Assembly (NCBI GenBank): GCA_012519425.1
Contig: JAAYQF010000026.1
Location: forward strand, 1-64,000
DNA length: 64,000 bases
Direction of reading: 5' to 3'
From: Bacteroidales bacterium
GTDB lineage: Bacteria; Bacteroidota; Bacteroidia; Bacteroidales; Paludibacteraceae
Part shown: positions 1 to 9,765 of the stretch, in pieces
Layout: the number at the start of each line of letters is the position of its first letter
Numbering within the stretch: the stretch's first letter is position 1
The notes under the pieces: model-generated
What the model was told of the DNA's origin: nothing
The model's input: the letters and a program-made list of their open reading frames with translations, nothing else
Database searches by the model: none
Position numbers and translations under genes: made by a program

Positions 1-356
1 AAATAAAATACACCGCCAGGACCAACAGCACAAATCCGATGATATGATTAGGTTTTATCTGTGACTGAAAAGCCACGTATGAAAAAACCATAAAAACCAC
101 AAGCGTAATAACTTCTTGCAAAACTTTGAGCTGCACCAACGAAAACGGTCCTCCGTTATTGATAAACCCTATTCTGTTTGCCGGAACCTGAAAGCAATAC
201 TCGAAAAAAGCAATGCCCCAACTAAAAACAATAATTCCAAACAACGACAGTTTGTTAAACCACGAATATTCCGCGAGTTTTAAATGTCCGTACCACGCAA
301 AAGTCATAAAAATATTGGAACAAATAAGCAATCCGATAGTAAGTAAAGCTTTCATA
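1..356 (-). CDS. DMT family protein (DUF486-like), 3' end cut by window edge
   Basis: Reverse complement from ATG at 356 reads MKALLTIGLLICSNIFMTFAWYGHLKLAEYSWFNKLSLFGIIVFSWGIAFFEYCFQVPANRIGF... open to the edge; hydrophobic segments and FEYCFQVPANRIG are typical of DUF486. Not in the ORF track because it is truncated. Confidence 0.8.
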
Positions 357-358
357 TT

Positions 359-1120
359 TTATTTCAAACAATTTGGAAGAATTTCCAAAAACTCCATACA
401 TTTATCATAATTCAGTTCGTAATAATTTACCCCCAAATGAATCGTCTCATAGTATTTTGCTTGATTATTTTTGTAATACTCTTCCGAAGGTATTTTCCAA
501 AAGTCATGACCTAATTTTTCTGCAATAAACCATTTTTCAATCAATCTGGCTGCTCTTCCATTTCCATCACTGAACGGATGTATATGTACAAATCGTAAAT
601 GAATCAAGGAAGCAAAATAAAAAACTTCAATTTCATTAAGATCTGATGAAAGTAATTCGTTTAAATCCTGAAAGAACAATTTCATTTCTCTCTCTACAAA
701 CTCAGGCTCGACTGCCAGGTAGGTTAAACCGGCTCTTCCAAAAACACCAACCTGTTCAACTCGATATTTCCCTCTTTTACTCCTTATCAAGAAGGTACTC
801 GAAAATATTTTATGACAATTCAACAGGTTTTCTTCATTGAGTGTATGGCTTTGTGCAAATTCATATGCCGCAATTAAGTCTTTTATTTCTTTAATTTCTT
901 TTCCCACTTTGAATTGTTTCTTATTCATTTCATAATTCATGTAGGAATTCAAATCAACACTGTTCCCTTCAATATTGGAAGAATAAACCGCAGAAGATTT
1001 AGTTAAATATTCAAAACCTCCACGGTTTTCCGAAAAGTCAAAATTTTTGATCAATTCAGAAATATCTTTCCCAATTGAATCAGTATAGTTGTCTAAATAT
1101 TTTCTTTCAGTTATTCTCAT
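359..1120 (-). CDS. Fic/DOC family protein (putative AMPylator)
   Basis: Fic motif HPFSDGNGRAAR; N-terminal SSNIEG matches the inhibitory [S/T]xxxE[G/N] motif. Confidence 0.9.
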   Translation of the reverse strand: MRITERKYLDNYTDSIGKDISELIKNFDFSENRGGFEYLTKSSAVYSSNIEGNSVDLNSYMNYEMNKKQFKVGKEIKEIKDLIAAYEFAQSHTLNEENLLNCHKIFSSTFLIRSKRGKYRVEQVGVFGRAGLTYLAVEPEFVEREMKLFFQDLNELLSSDLNEIEVFYFASLIHLRFVHIHPFSDGNGRAARLIEKWFIAEKLGHDFWKIPSEEYYKNNQAKYYETIHLGVNYYELNYDKCMEFLEILPNCLK

Positions 1121-1179
1121 TTTTGTTTGTTCGCTTATTAGAAAAGCCTGTTAAATACAGGTCATTTTGACATATTTTT

Positions 1180-2382
1180 TCAATATAGAAAACCAAATAA
1201 CCAGAGTGGTATCTCGTTACGAAAACCAACAGTTATTCCATCAAGCACTAAAAAAGCATTATTTAAATCCTTGATTTGCTTTGTTGATTTGCTTTTACCG
1301 CCTATTTCAAAATAATATTTTCCATCAACGTAAAAATCTGTGTGTTCCGTATAAGTTACTTTGTGTTTTTGTTGTAACTGATTGAAGAAAAAAGTTTCTC
1401 GTAAATTGCCGATTTCAGGATTTTCTGCCGATAGTGCATAACTGTAATTGGTGTTTTGCAGATAAATTTTTTCAGGTTTAACCATTTGCCGCATACCGGT
1501 CGCTTTTTGTTTGAGCAACAAAACACAATGCGATTTTTCGAGCAGTTGCAGATAGTTCATCAAACTTACACGAGTAACATCCACCATTTGGCTCAATTGT
1601 GAAATATTGGGCGTGAAGGGAACCATTTCCGAAAGTATGTAAAACAGCTTTTTTATTCGGTTGATTGAGTAAAAGTCAATACTTTCTACATTTGGCAAAT
1701 CACTCTCTATCACTGTATTGAACGTCTGCAACACACGTTCGCCATAACCTGCAATATCTTCCTGATAATATGGATAATATCCGTATTTAAGGTATTTTTG
1801 AAAGGCAGGTAGAGCATTTATTTCTTTGTTGAGTCGCTGTGTGATAGAAACATGATTTTCAAGAATATCTTCCAGCGAAAACGATTGCTGTGAGTTTTTA
1901 AGTAATCCTTCATAAATAAGAAATTCCCGAAACGATAATCCAAACAGTTGATAATGTCTTACACGACGGCTCAAATCTGCATCAGCCTTAAATATCTGCA
2001 ACATAGAAGAACCTGTAAAAACAATTTTTAGTTTAGGATAATCATCGTATATATTTTTGATTTCCTGTGCCCAAGTGGGATATTTATGCACTTCATCAAG
2101 ATACAACTCTTGTCCGCCAAGTGAATGAAAATCATCGGCGAGAGCATACAGCTTATGGGTTGTGAAATAGATATTATCCAGACTTACAAAAAGTACATTT
2201 TCGGGATTAGTACCGTATTGCTCTTTTATGTGTTGCAAAAGCATGGTTGTTTTCCCCGTTCCCCGTGCACCTGTAATACCTATTAAACGGTTATTCCAAT
2301 CAATTTGACTTTTCAGATAACGTTCAAAACGCATATCTGTTTCTTCTAACTTACGATAAAAAGCTGAAAACAACTGTTTCAT
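1180..2382 (-). CDS. AAA family ATP-binding protein (AAA_14/DUF4143 type)
   Basis: Walker A GARGTGKTT, Walker B-like ELYLDEVHKYP, IVFTGSS sensor, DUF4143-like C-terminus. Confidence 0.88.
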   Translation of the reverse strand: MKQLFSAFYRKLEETDMRFERYLKSQIDWNNRLIGITGARGTGKTTMLLQHIKEQYGTNPENVLFVSLDNIYFTTHKLYALADDFHSLGGQELYLDEVHKYPTWAQEIKNIYDDYPKLKIVFTGSSMLQIFKADADLSRRVRHYQLFGLSFREFLIYEGLLKNSQQSFSLEDILENHVSITQRLNKEINALPAFQKYLKYGYYPYYQEDIAGYGERVLQTFNTVIESDLPNVESIDFYSINRIKKLFYILSEMVPFTPNISQLSQMVDVTRVSLMNYLQLLEKSHCVLLLKQKATGMRQMVKPEKIYLQNTNYSYALSAENPEIGNLRETFFFNQLQQKHKVTYTEHTDFYVDGKYYFEIGGKSKSTKQIKDLNNAFLVLDGITVGFRNEIPLWLFGFLY

Positions 2383-2401
2383 GTCCTCGTATTATTTTTT
2401 G

Positions 2402-2434
2402 CAAAGATACAAAATGTATTTTAGAAAATACAAA
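2402..2434 (-). promoter_or_regulatory. Bacteroidota-type promoter: -33 TTTG (2431-2434) and -7 TATCTTTG (2402-2409), 21-bp spacer
   Basis: Matches the TTTG / TANNTTTG consensus directly upstream of the AAA ATPase gene. Confidence 0.65.
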
Positions 2435-2466
2435 TTATTGTTGATTTTGTATTCTCGAAAATACAA
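2415..2466. promoter_or_regulatory. Two 19-bp palindrome-like repeats (2415-2433 and 2448-2466), putative operators
   Basis: TGTATTTTAGAAAATACAA and TGTATTCTCGAAAATACAA, 17/19 identical, each near-palindromic, offset 33 bp. Confidence 0.6.
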
Positions 2467-2728
2467 TTGTGGTTTGTTAAAACTTTAGATTTTTGGAGGT
2501 TTTGATAAAGGTACTATCTTTTTCTAATTGATTTGGTGTAGCTGTCCAGATATTTTCTTTTGATTGGTTTTATTATTTCTATTAGATGTTTGTTGACAAT
2601 TTTAAGATTTCACGGTGATGTGTAGTCGCAAGTATAACTGTTTTTCATAGCCTTTTCAGTTGAAGTTGGCTTTATAACTTTGTGTGGGAACAAAACATCC
2701 AAAACACAACCACGTTTTCATTCGTGTC

Positions 2729-3574
2729 CTACAAAAACTCCCCCAACATTCCCTGCCTCTCAACCTTATACTTTCCCTTGTTTTCCGCTACCGTGCAACA
2801 TTCATGAAATGCATCGTGCACCAACACCAAAACATGGTTATTGGCAATGGCTTCATCCATCACTGTTTTTTTGGCTTCCATGGCGGTAATGGGAAAGGTG
2901 TCGTAGGCCGAAACCCAGGCTAAGGGAACATTGGCTGTAACGGGAATAAGGTCTCCGACAAACACAAAAGTATTTTGAGGATGTTGGGCGTAAACCACCA
3001 ACTGACCGGGCGTGTGTCCACCAAATAATTTGACGGATACGCCTTCGCAGATAGCAGTCTCTTCAGCGACTAATTTCAAACGACCGGCTTCCAATACTGG
3101 TAACATATTCTCCGGAAAATAAGAATCCGCCTCCCTGACATTGGGGTTCAGGAAATTTTCCCATTGCGGTTTTCCTACCCAATAGATGGCATTGGGAAAG
3201 GTCAATTGCAGGTTTTTATTTTCATCGTAATGGGTACAATCGCCACAGTGATCAAAATGTAAATGCGTGAGTATCACATCGGTTATATCATGGCATGTCA
3301 AGCCGTAAGTCGGCAGCACTTCCTCAAATTCTATAATATCTTTGATGCCATAATACTTGAAATAATCCTTCTGTTTATGCCCGGCTCCCGTTTCAACCAA
3401 AATATTCTTATCCGTTGTTTTGATAAGCATACAGCGCATGGTCAGTTTACAGAAATTGTCCTCATCACAGGAATAACGCTTGCTCCACGCCCTTTTGGGT
3501 GCCACACCAAAGCAGGCGCCGCCATCCGCGTGAAAATGTCCGGCATCTATGGTGTATATCTCTTTTATTGCCAT
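2729..3574 (-). CDS. MBL-fold metallo-hydrolase
   Basis: HLHFDHCGD metal-binding motif, GGHTPGQ, FVGDLIP. Confidence 0.9.
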   Translation of the reverse strand: MAIKEIYTIDAGHFHADGGACFGVAPKRAWSKRYSCDEDNFCKLTMRCMLIKTTDKNILVETGAGHKQKDYFKYYGIKDIIEFEEVLPTYGLTCHDITDVILTHLHFDHCGDCTHYDENKNLQLTFPNAIYWVGKPQWENFLNPNVREADSYFPENMLPVLEAGRLKLVAEETAICEGVSVKLFGGHTPGQLVVYAQHPQNTFVFVGDLIPVTANVPLAWVSAYDTFPITAMEAKKTVMDEAIANNHVLVLVHDAFHECCTVAENKGKYKVERQGMLGEFL

Positions 3575-3592
3575 TTTTTTACTACTTTTGCT

Positions 3593-3600
3593 TCTTCAAT
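3593..3600 (+). promoter_or_regulatory. -7 element TACTTTTG upstream of the Mur ligase gene
   Basis: TANNTTTG consensus about 47 nt before the ATG at 3647. Confidence 0.4.
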
Positions 3601-3646
3601 TTTTAGTACGCAAAATTAAGTAAAAACTATATCCCGACCAATTCAA

Positions 3647-5017
3647 ATGCATCATGTTCATTTCATAGCCATAGGTGGAGCAGCCATGCATAATCTGGCT
3701 ATTGCCATCAGTCAAAAAGAAAATTATCGCGTGACCGGCTCTGATGATGAAATTTTTGAACCTTCCTACAGCAGGTTGAAAGTTCACGGATTGTTACCCG
3801 AAAAGACAGGATGGTTTCCTGAGAAAATTCATCCGGGACTGGAAGCAGTGATCCTGGGCATGCATGCTAAAGCGGATAATCCCGAATTATTGCGCGCCAA
3901 AACATTAAATCTGAAAATTTATTCTTTTCCTGAATATTTATACGAACAGACCAAGGATAAAACCCGCATAGTGATAGGCGGCAGTCATGGTAAAACTACC
4001 ACTACCGCCATGATTTTATACGTGCTGAACAAGCTGAATATCGAGGTTGATTATATGGTAGGCGCACAAATCGAAGGCTTTGACAATATGGTTAAACTCT
4101 CTGCCAACACAAAAATTGCTGTGTTTGAAGGAGATGAATATTTAACCTCTCCCATCGATTTGCGTCCCAAATTTCATTTGTACAAGCCACATATCGCCAT
4201 CCTGACCGGCATCGCCTGGGATCACATCAATGTGTTTCCTACCTTTGAAAATTATGTGGAACAATTCAGCAAGTTTGTGGAAATCATCGAACCTAATGGG
4301 TGTTTGATTTATTTTTCCGGTGATGAAGAGTTGAAGAAAATCACCTCCACTTTAAGAAGTGATTTGGTACCTCTGCCCTATTCGACTCCTGAATATGAAA
4401 TTATAAATGGCACTACCTATATAAAAACCAAGCAGGGCTTAAAATCTTTGCAGATTTTCGGGGAGCATAACCTACAAAATTTGCAGGCTGCACGATTGGC
4501 TTGCGAACAAATAGGTGTCGGAGAAAATGAATTTTATGAAGCAATTGCCGATTTCAATGGAGCATCCAATCGTTTGCAAAAAATTGTGCAAACTTCTACT
4601 GCTGTTGCTTACAAAGACTTTGCACACTCACCATCCAAATTAAAAGCAACCGTACAGGCTGTCAAAGCGCAATACCCAAACAAAAAACTCGTTGCTTGTA
4701 TGGAGTTACACACCTTCAGCAGTTTGACGCATGCATTTTTAAAGGAATACAAAGGTAGTATGTTGAAAGCAGATGAAGCTTTTGTATATTTCAGTCCCAA
4801 GGTGATAGAGCACAAGAGATTACAGCCTATCGACCCACAAGATGTAAAAGAAGCTTTTGGCGGTAACAATCTGGAAGTTTATACGGATTCTGCGGCTTTA
4901 CAAAGTAAACTCAGAGGTTTGAATTATGACAACACGGCTCTGCTACTCATGACTTCCGGCAATTTTTCGGGAGTGAATTTGATTGAATTTGCCAGGGAAC
5001 TGTTAGGCTGCAATTAG
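3647..5017 (+). CDS. Mur ligase family protein (Mpl/MurC-like)
   Basis: N-terminal HFIAIGGAAMHNLA Rossmann motif, GGSHGKTTTTAMI P-loop, FEGDEY, HSPSKLKAT. Confidence 0.85.
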   Translation: MHHVHFIAIGGAAMHNLAIAISQKENYRVTGSDDEIFEPSYSRLKVHGLLPEKTGWFPEKIHPGLEAVILGMHAKADNPELLRAKTLNLKIYSFPEYLYEQTKDKTRIVIGGSHGKTTTTAMILYVLNKLNIEVDYMVGAQIEGFDNMVKLSANTKIAVFEGDEYLTSPIDLRPKFHLYKPHIAILTGIAWDHINVFPTFENYVEQFSKFVEIIEPNGCLIYFSGDEELKKITSTLRSDLVPLPYSTPEYEIINGTTYIKTKQGLKSLQIFGEHNLQNLQAARLACEQIGVGENEFYEAIADFNGASNRLQKIVQTSTAVAYKDFAHSPSKLKATVQAVKAQYPNKKLVACMELHTFSSLTHAFLKEYKGSMLKADEAFVYFSPKVIEHKRLQPIDPQDVKEAFGGNNLEVYTDSAALQSKLRGLNYDNTALLLMTSGNFSGVNLIEFARELLGCN

Positions 5018-5078
5018 AGTTTTGAAAAAATATCAGCATTGGTTAAGATGAACAATTAATGAAGTTTATAATTTTGAG

Positions 5079-5519
5079 ATGAACAGCAAGCAAAAATTAT
5101 TAGATCAGCGTTACATGCGCATGGCGCGTATTTGGGCGGAAAACTCATATTGTGAAAGGCGCAAAGTGGGTGCTTTATTGGTAAAGAATAAAATGATTAT
5201 TTCCGATGGGTACAATGGCACGCCCTCAGGATTCGAAAACAAATGTGAAGATGAAAACAATATGTCGAAACCTTATGTTTTACATGCTGAAGCCAATGCA
5301 ATCACCAAAGTCGCCCGTTCACACAACAGCAGTGAAGGAGCAACATTATACGTAACTGCCTCTCCCTGTATGGAATGCGCTAAACTGATCATCCAATCGG
5401 GGATCAAACGGGTAGTGTATGGAGAAGAATATAGAATTATGGATGGCGTTGAACTACTTGAAAGAGCCGGTATTGAAGTCGAATTGCTGCTGCTCGAAGA
5501 ATTACATCAGTCAAAATAA
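5079..5519 (+). CDS. dCMP/CMP deaminase family protein
   Basis: HAEANAI and SPCMECAK zinc-binding deaminase motifs. Confidence 0.9.
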   Translation: MNSKQKLLDQRYMRMARIWAENSYCERRKVGALLVKNKMIISDGYNGTPSGFENKCEDENNMSKPYVLHAEANAITKVARSHNSSEGATLYVTASPCMECAKLIIQSGIKRVVYGEEYRIMDGVELLERAGIEVELLLLEELHQSK

Positions 5520-5527
5520 AGAAAAGA

Positions 5528-7147
5528 ATGAGAAAAAAGAATTATTCGTTGGTTGCCATCGTCTTGTTGGCATTAATAGCCGGTCTGATTTTAGGAAACC
5601 TGCTCGCATCAAGGGAAAAACGGAAATTTAATGACAATTTCGGCAATATCTTTAAGAGCATTCTCAAAACGGATAATAAGATTTCCGAGATATTGCGCCT
5701 TATCGATACTTACTATGTAGATACGGTTGACATCGACAATTTGACGGAAGAAATGGCTATTGAGCTGATTGCGCAATTAGATCCTCATTCGGTTTATATT
5801 CCGGCAGATGAACTGGAGTTGGTAAACAACGAATTAGAAGGAAGTTTTTCAGGAATTGGCGTGCAGTTTAATATACAAAACGACACCATCACCATTGTGT
5901 CGGTGATCAGTGGTGGTCCTTCGGAAAAAGTAGGTTTATTGGCAGGCGATCGAATCGTCATGGTAGATGATTCGGTATTTGTAGGAAAACACATCAACAA
6001 CGAAAAAGTCATGCGTCACCTCCGGGGTCCCATCAACACCAAAGTCAAATTGGGTATCAAACGCTATGGTACACCGGAAATGCTTGAATATACCGTTACA
6101 CGTGGACAAATACCTGTTAGCTCCATCGACATCAGTTATATGGTTACACCCCAAATCGGACTCATCAAGGTGAATAAATTCGGCGAAACTACTTATTCTG
6201 AATTTTTAGTTGCCATCGCCAAATTGAAAAATGAAGGTGCGTCAAAATTCATCATTGATTTAAGGGAAAACAGCGGCGGATATCTCGATCGCGCCATCTC
6301 CATGATCAATGAATTTCTTCCCGCCAATCAATTGATCGTTTATACCGAAGGAAGGTCATATCCTCGCTACGATGCACTGTCCAATGGAACAGGAAGTTGC
6401 ATCAACAATCCGGTGGTTGTCCTGATTGATGAGTTTTCAGCTTCAGCAAGCGAAATTTTCGCCGGCGCCATTCAGGACAACGACAGGGGAACCGTCATCG
6501 GCAGAAGATCCTTCGGAAAGGGTTTGGTACAACAGCAAAAGGAATTGTCGGACGGATCGGCTATCCGGTTGACAGTGGCAAAATATTACACTCCATCCGG
6601 AAGAAGCATTCAAAAGCCTTATCAAACCGGAGATGATGAAAATTATAATATGGATATATACAACCGTTTTTTGCATGGGGAGTTCTATACGCAAGACAGC
6701 ATACAACCAACTGACACTATAGCGTATAAAACCTTGAAAGGACGTACGGTTTATGGCGGTGGAGGTATTATGCCGGACATTTTCATTCCGCGCGACACAA
6801 CTGAATATACTCCTTATCTGAATCAGGTGATCAATTACAACCATTTGTATCAGTTTGCCTTTAAGTACACGGACAAAAACAGACAAAAATTAATTCTTTA
6901 CAAGAATTGGCAGACCTTAGAAGAATACCTCAATACTCAGAATTTATTGCGTGAGTTTGTTGTGTATGCTGAAAAAAATGGAGTTAAACCGGTTCAATCG
7001 GAGATTAAAAAATCAGGGAGTTTCATCAAGAGATATCTCAAAGCCTATATCTCGCGAAATATTCTCAGTGATGCAGGGTTCTACCCTATTTTGTTTCAGG
7101 ATGATCCGACTGTAAAAAGGGCAATCACAGAATTGGAAAAAGAATAG
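5528..7147 (+). CDS. S41 family C-terminal processing peptidase (PDZ domain)
   Basis: PDZ region GGPSEKVGLLAGDRIV; S41 core IDLRENSGGYL and DEFSASASEIFAGAIQDNDRGTVIGRRSFGKGLVQ. Confidence 0.93.
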   Translation: MRKKNYSLVAIVLLALIAGLILGNLLASREKRKFNDNFGNIFKSILKTDNKISEILRLIDTYYVDTVDIDNLTEEMAIELIAQLDPHSVYIPADELELVNNELEGSFSGIGVQFNIQNDTITIVSVISGGPSEKVGLLAGDRIVMVDDSVFVGKHINNEKVMRHLRGPINTKVKLGIKRYGTPEMLEYTVTRGQIPVSSIDISYMVTPQIGLIKVNKFGETTYSEFLVAIAKLKNEGASKFIIDLRENSGGYLDRAISMINEFLPANQLIVYTEGRSYPRYDALSNGTGSCINNPVVVLIDEFSASASEIFAGAIQDNDRGTVIGRRSFGKGLVQQQKELSDGSAIRLTVAKYYTPSGRSIQKPYQTGDDENYNMDIYNRFLHGEFYTQDSIQPTDTIAYKTLKGRTVYGGGGIMPDIFIPRDTTEYTPYLNQVINYNHLYQFAFKYTDKNRQKLILYKNWQTLEEYLNTQNLLREFVVYAEKNGVKPVQSEIKKSGSFIKRYLKAYISRNILSDAGFYPILFQDDPTVKRAITELEKE

Positions 7148-7155
7148 AAGTTGAT

Positions 7156-8067
7156 TTAGAACTCAATGACCTTCCCGTCTTCCGCCAAAATTGTGTTCTT
7201 GAATACGGCTTGGGCTTCTTTTAATACAACATGCTGATTGTTATAGCGCGCTGACAAATGCCCGATCACCAATTGTTTCACTTCGGCCAACCGAGCGATG
7301 GTTGCTGCCTGCTCCGCAGTTGAATGCATGGTTTTTTGCGCCCTCAAAGTTTCTGAACCGGCAAAAGTAGCTTCGTGATATAGTAAATCAACCTTGGAGA
7401 TGATGGGTACAATCTCTTCAGAATATGCTGTATCTGAACAATATGCATAGCTGATTGTTTCGTCCGGATCGGTGGTGAGCAAATGATTGGGTATGGTTTT
7501 TCCCTCTTCCGATATAAAATCAGCTCCTTTCTTAATGAGATTCCGTTGGGATATGGGAATTTGATAAAAGTCAATCATATCGCGGATGAGATGTCTGTCC
7601 TTAGGCTTTTCTTTAAACAAAAAGCCGCTGCAGGGAACCCGGTGTTTCAAAGGAATAGAATATACTTCCACAGAACGATCGGCATAAATCAGCTTATGTT
7701 GTGAAGTGTCGAATTCTTGAAAGCTGGCCTTGAAAGGGATGCCGTCACAAAAAAAATTCATTTGCTGTTCAAAAAGTTTTGTGATACCGAGCGGACCATG
7801 CACTTGTAATTCAGCAGTCCTGTTGAGTAAAGCAAAAGAAGAAATCAATCCCATCAAACCGAAGCAGTGATCTCCATGCAAATGAGAAATAAAAATATGA
7901 TTCAACCTCGTATTTTTCAATCCCATTTGTCGCATGCGTATCTGGGCTCCTTCTCCGCAATCTATCATGTATTGCTTGTTACGTAACTCCAGGATTTGGG
8001 CACTGGGAAAATTATAACGGGTGGGCAAAGCCGATCCCGCACCCAATATGGTCAATTTTGCAGACAT
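7156..8067 (-). CDS. rnz: Ribonuclease Z
   Basis: MBL fold with FISHLHGDHCFGL, LYHEATFA, STAEQAA. Confidence 0.92.
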   Translation of the reverse strand: MSAKLTILGAGSALPTRYNFPSAQILELRNKQYMIDCGEGAQIRMRQMGLKNTRLNHIFISHLHGDHCFGLMGLISSFALLNRTAELQVHGPLGITKLFEQQMNFFCDGIPFKASFQEFDTSQHKLIYADRSVEVYSIPLKHRVPCSGFLFKEKPKDRHLIRDMIDFYQIPISQRNLIKKGADFISEEGKTIPNHLLTTDPDETISYAYCSDTAYSEEIVPIISKVDLLYHEATFAGSETLRAQKTMHSTAEQAATIARLAEVKQLVIGHLSARYNNQHVVLKEAQAVFKNTILAEDGKVIEF

Positions 8068-8112
8068 TGTATAAATTCTTAGCTATCGATTTAAAATTTT
8101 AGATCTTCACTG

Positions 8113-9060
8113 TCAGGAAGAAGAACAGGATTCACCCGGAATATTGAGTTGCAAATTTACAAAATTAATGATCTCTTCCTCATCATCCGGATGAAACCAC
8201 CGAATGTCTTTATCGCTATTAAACCACGTTAATTGACGTTTTGCATACCTACGCGAGTCCTGTTTTACCTTTTGCACCGCTTCCTCCAAACTGCATTTCC
8301 CATCCATATACTCATACAGTTCTTTATAACCTACAGTGTTTAAGGAATTTAAATGTTTGTAAGGATAGTACAACTTAGCTTCTTCAAGCAAACCATCCTG
8401 CATCATCATATCTACCCGTTGATTGATGCGTTCGTACAATTCCGCTCGCGGTCGATTCAATCCGATTTTGATGATGTTGAAATTTCTATCTTTTTGCTTG
8501 CCTATCCTGAGTTCAGAGTAAGTTTTTCCTGTTGTGCTGCAAACTTCCAGGGCACGAAGAATCCGTTTGTGGTTTTGCATATCCACTACTTGTGCATGTT
8601 CGGGATCTAAACGCGTGAGTTCCTGCTGAATATATTCCAGTCCCTTTTCGGCATAGATTTGCTGCCATTTTTTTCGCGTTTGTGCATCAACAGAAGGGAT
8701 ATCGTCGAATCCTTTACATACCGCATCAATATACATCATGGAACCTCCAACGAGCAGTACTACCGGATGTTTCACAAAAAGCCTATCTAATAAAGCAATA
8801 GCATCCAGCTCATATTGTCCTGCACTATAATGATCAAAAATAGAATGAGTTCCAATAAAATAATGCTGAACTTGCGACAACACCTCCGGAGTAGGAGCAG
8901 CCGTTCCTATTTTCAGTTCCTTGTACAACTGACGCGAATCAGAAGAAACAATAGGAGCATTAAAATGATGCGCCAGGTTTATACTGATACTTGTTTTACC
9001 GACCCCCGTCGGACCTAGTAAAACTACTAAAGTAGGATATGGAATGATATGTTTAGAAAT
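8113..9060 (-). CDS. miaA: tRNA dimethylallyltransferase (non-canonical start inferred)
   Basis: In-frame upstream of the track ORF (TTG at 8928) the frame encodes ..PYPTLVVLLGPTGVGKTSISINLAHHFNAPIVSSDSRQLYKELKIGTAAPTPE, which includes the MiaA P-loop. In-frame stop TAA at 9072-9070; candidate ATT start at 9060. Confidence 0.88.
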   Translation of the reverse strand: MSKHIIPYPTLVVLLGPTGVGKTSISINLAHHFNAPIVSSDSRQLYKELKIGTAAPTPEVLSQVQHYFIGTHSIFDHYSAGQYELDAIALLDRLFVKHPVVLLVGGSMMYIDAVCKGFDDIPSVDAQTRKKWQQIYAEKGLEYIQQELTRLDPEHAQVVDMQNHKRILRALEVCSTTGKTYSELRIGKQKDRNFNIIKIGLNRPRAELYERINQRVDMMMQDGLLEEAKLYYPYKHLNSLNTVGYKELYEYMDGKCSLEEAVQKVKQDSRRYAKRQLTWFNSDKDIRWFHPDDEEEIINFVNLQLNIPGESCSSS

Positions 9061-9074
9061 AGAAACGGATTATA

Positions 9075-9620
9075 TTAATCATCAAACATGCCGCTGTCAT
9101 CGAAACTCATATTGTCGAAACCTTCATCTTCCAACTCGGTTAAATCAAAATGTTCGTCACCGTAAAAATTTTCGTCAACATTGACATTCACACCTGCAAT
9201 TAATTCTTCGTCAACAATCGTTTGAGCAGGTGCTTCTCCTTTCGATAAAATGCATTCCGGCTTATCCATCCTAATACCCGGAAGAATTTCTGAAAGTTCC
9301 ATATAAAATGCTCTCTCATTCAGTAAATCAAACACATAAATCAATTTTTGTTTCTCGTCGGAAATTAAATCCTCCAATTTGGTATCTTCCATGACGAAAT
9401 TATCATATTCGGAATCGGTGTACATTTCTATCAAAGTAATTTCTTGCTCTTTTCCCCAATCATCACCACATAAAAAGAAACTGGTCAATAAATTCTTTTC
9501 ATACTTCATTGAATCAAGTATTGCATGATGCAGGTCCAAAAATGTAGCTTCAGAGTCAATGGAAATTACGCGAACAAAGTTATCTACCTCATCAGATAAA
9601 ATAGTAAATTTAAAAACCAT
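9075..9620 (-). CDS. Plasmid pRiA4b ORF-3-like family protein
   Basis: MVFKFTILSDEVDNFVRVISIDSEATFLDLHHAILDSMKY resembles the PRiA4_ORF3 domain; acidic C-terminus. Confidence 0.75.
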   Translation of the reverse strand: MVFKFTILSDEVDNFVRVISIDSEATFLDLHHAILDSMKYEKNLLTSFFLCGDDWGKEQEITLIEMYTDSEYDNFVMEDTKLEDLISDEKQKLIYVFDLLNERAFYMELSEILPGIRMDKPECILSKGEAPAQTIVDEELIAGVNVNVDENFYGDEHFDLTELEDEGFDNMSFDDSGMFDD

Positions 9621-9709
9621 AGTATTTTCATAAATTTAATTTGGACGTAAAAATAGTCATTTCCTGTAAGAAACTCATCATAAACCCCAATAAAATATTA
9701 AAAAAATGA

Positions 9710-9732
9710 GGTTGTCTATTTTCACAGCAACC
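9710..9732 (-). terminator. Weak hairpin plus T-run downstream of dnaA
   Basis: Minus strand GGTTG...CAACC followed by CTCATTTTTTT. Confidence 0.4.
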
Positions 9733-9765
9733 CCATCTATCACATTTACAAACAACTGAAACTGT

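Noticed and set aside
9075-9620. Mobile element suggested by pRiA4b ORF-3 / IS1096 passenger similarity
   Set aside because: Family name is historical; no transposase or terminal repeats nearby and the locus is between miaA and dnaA.
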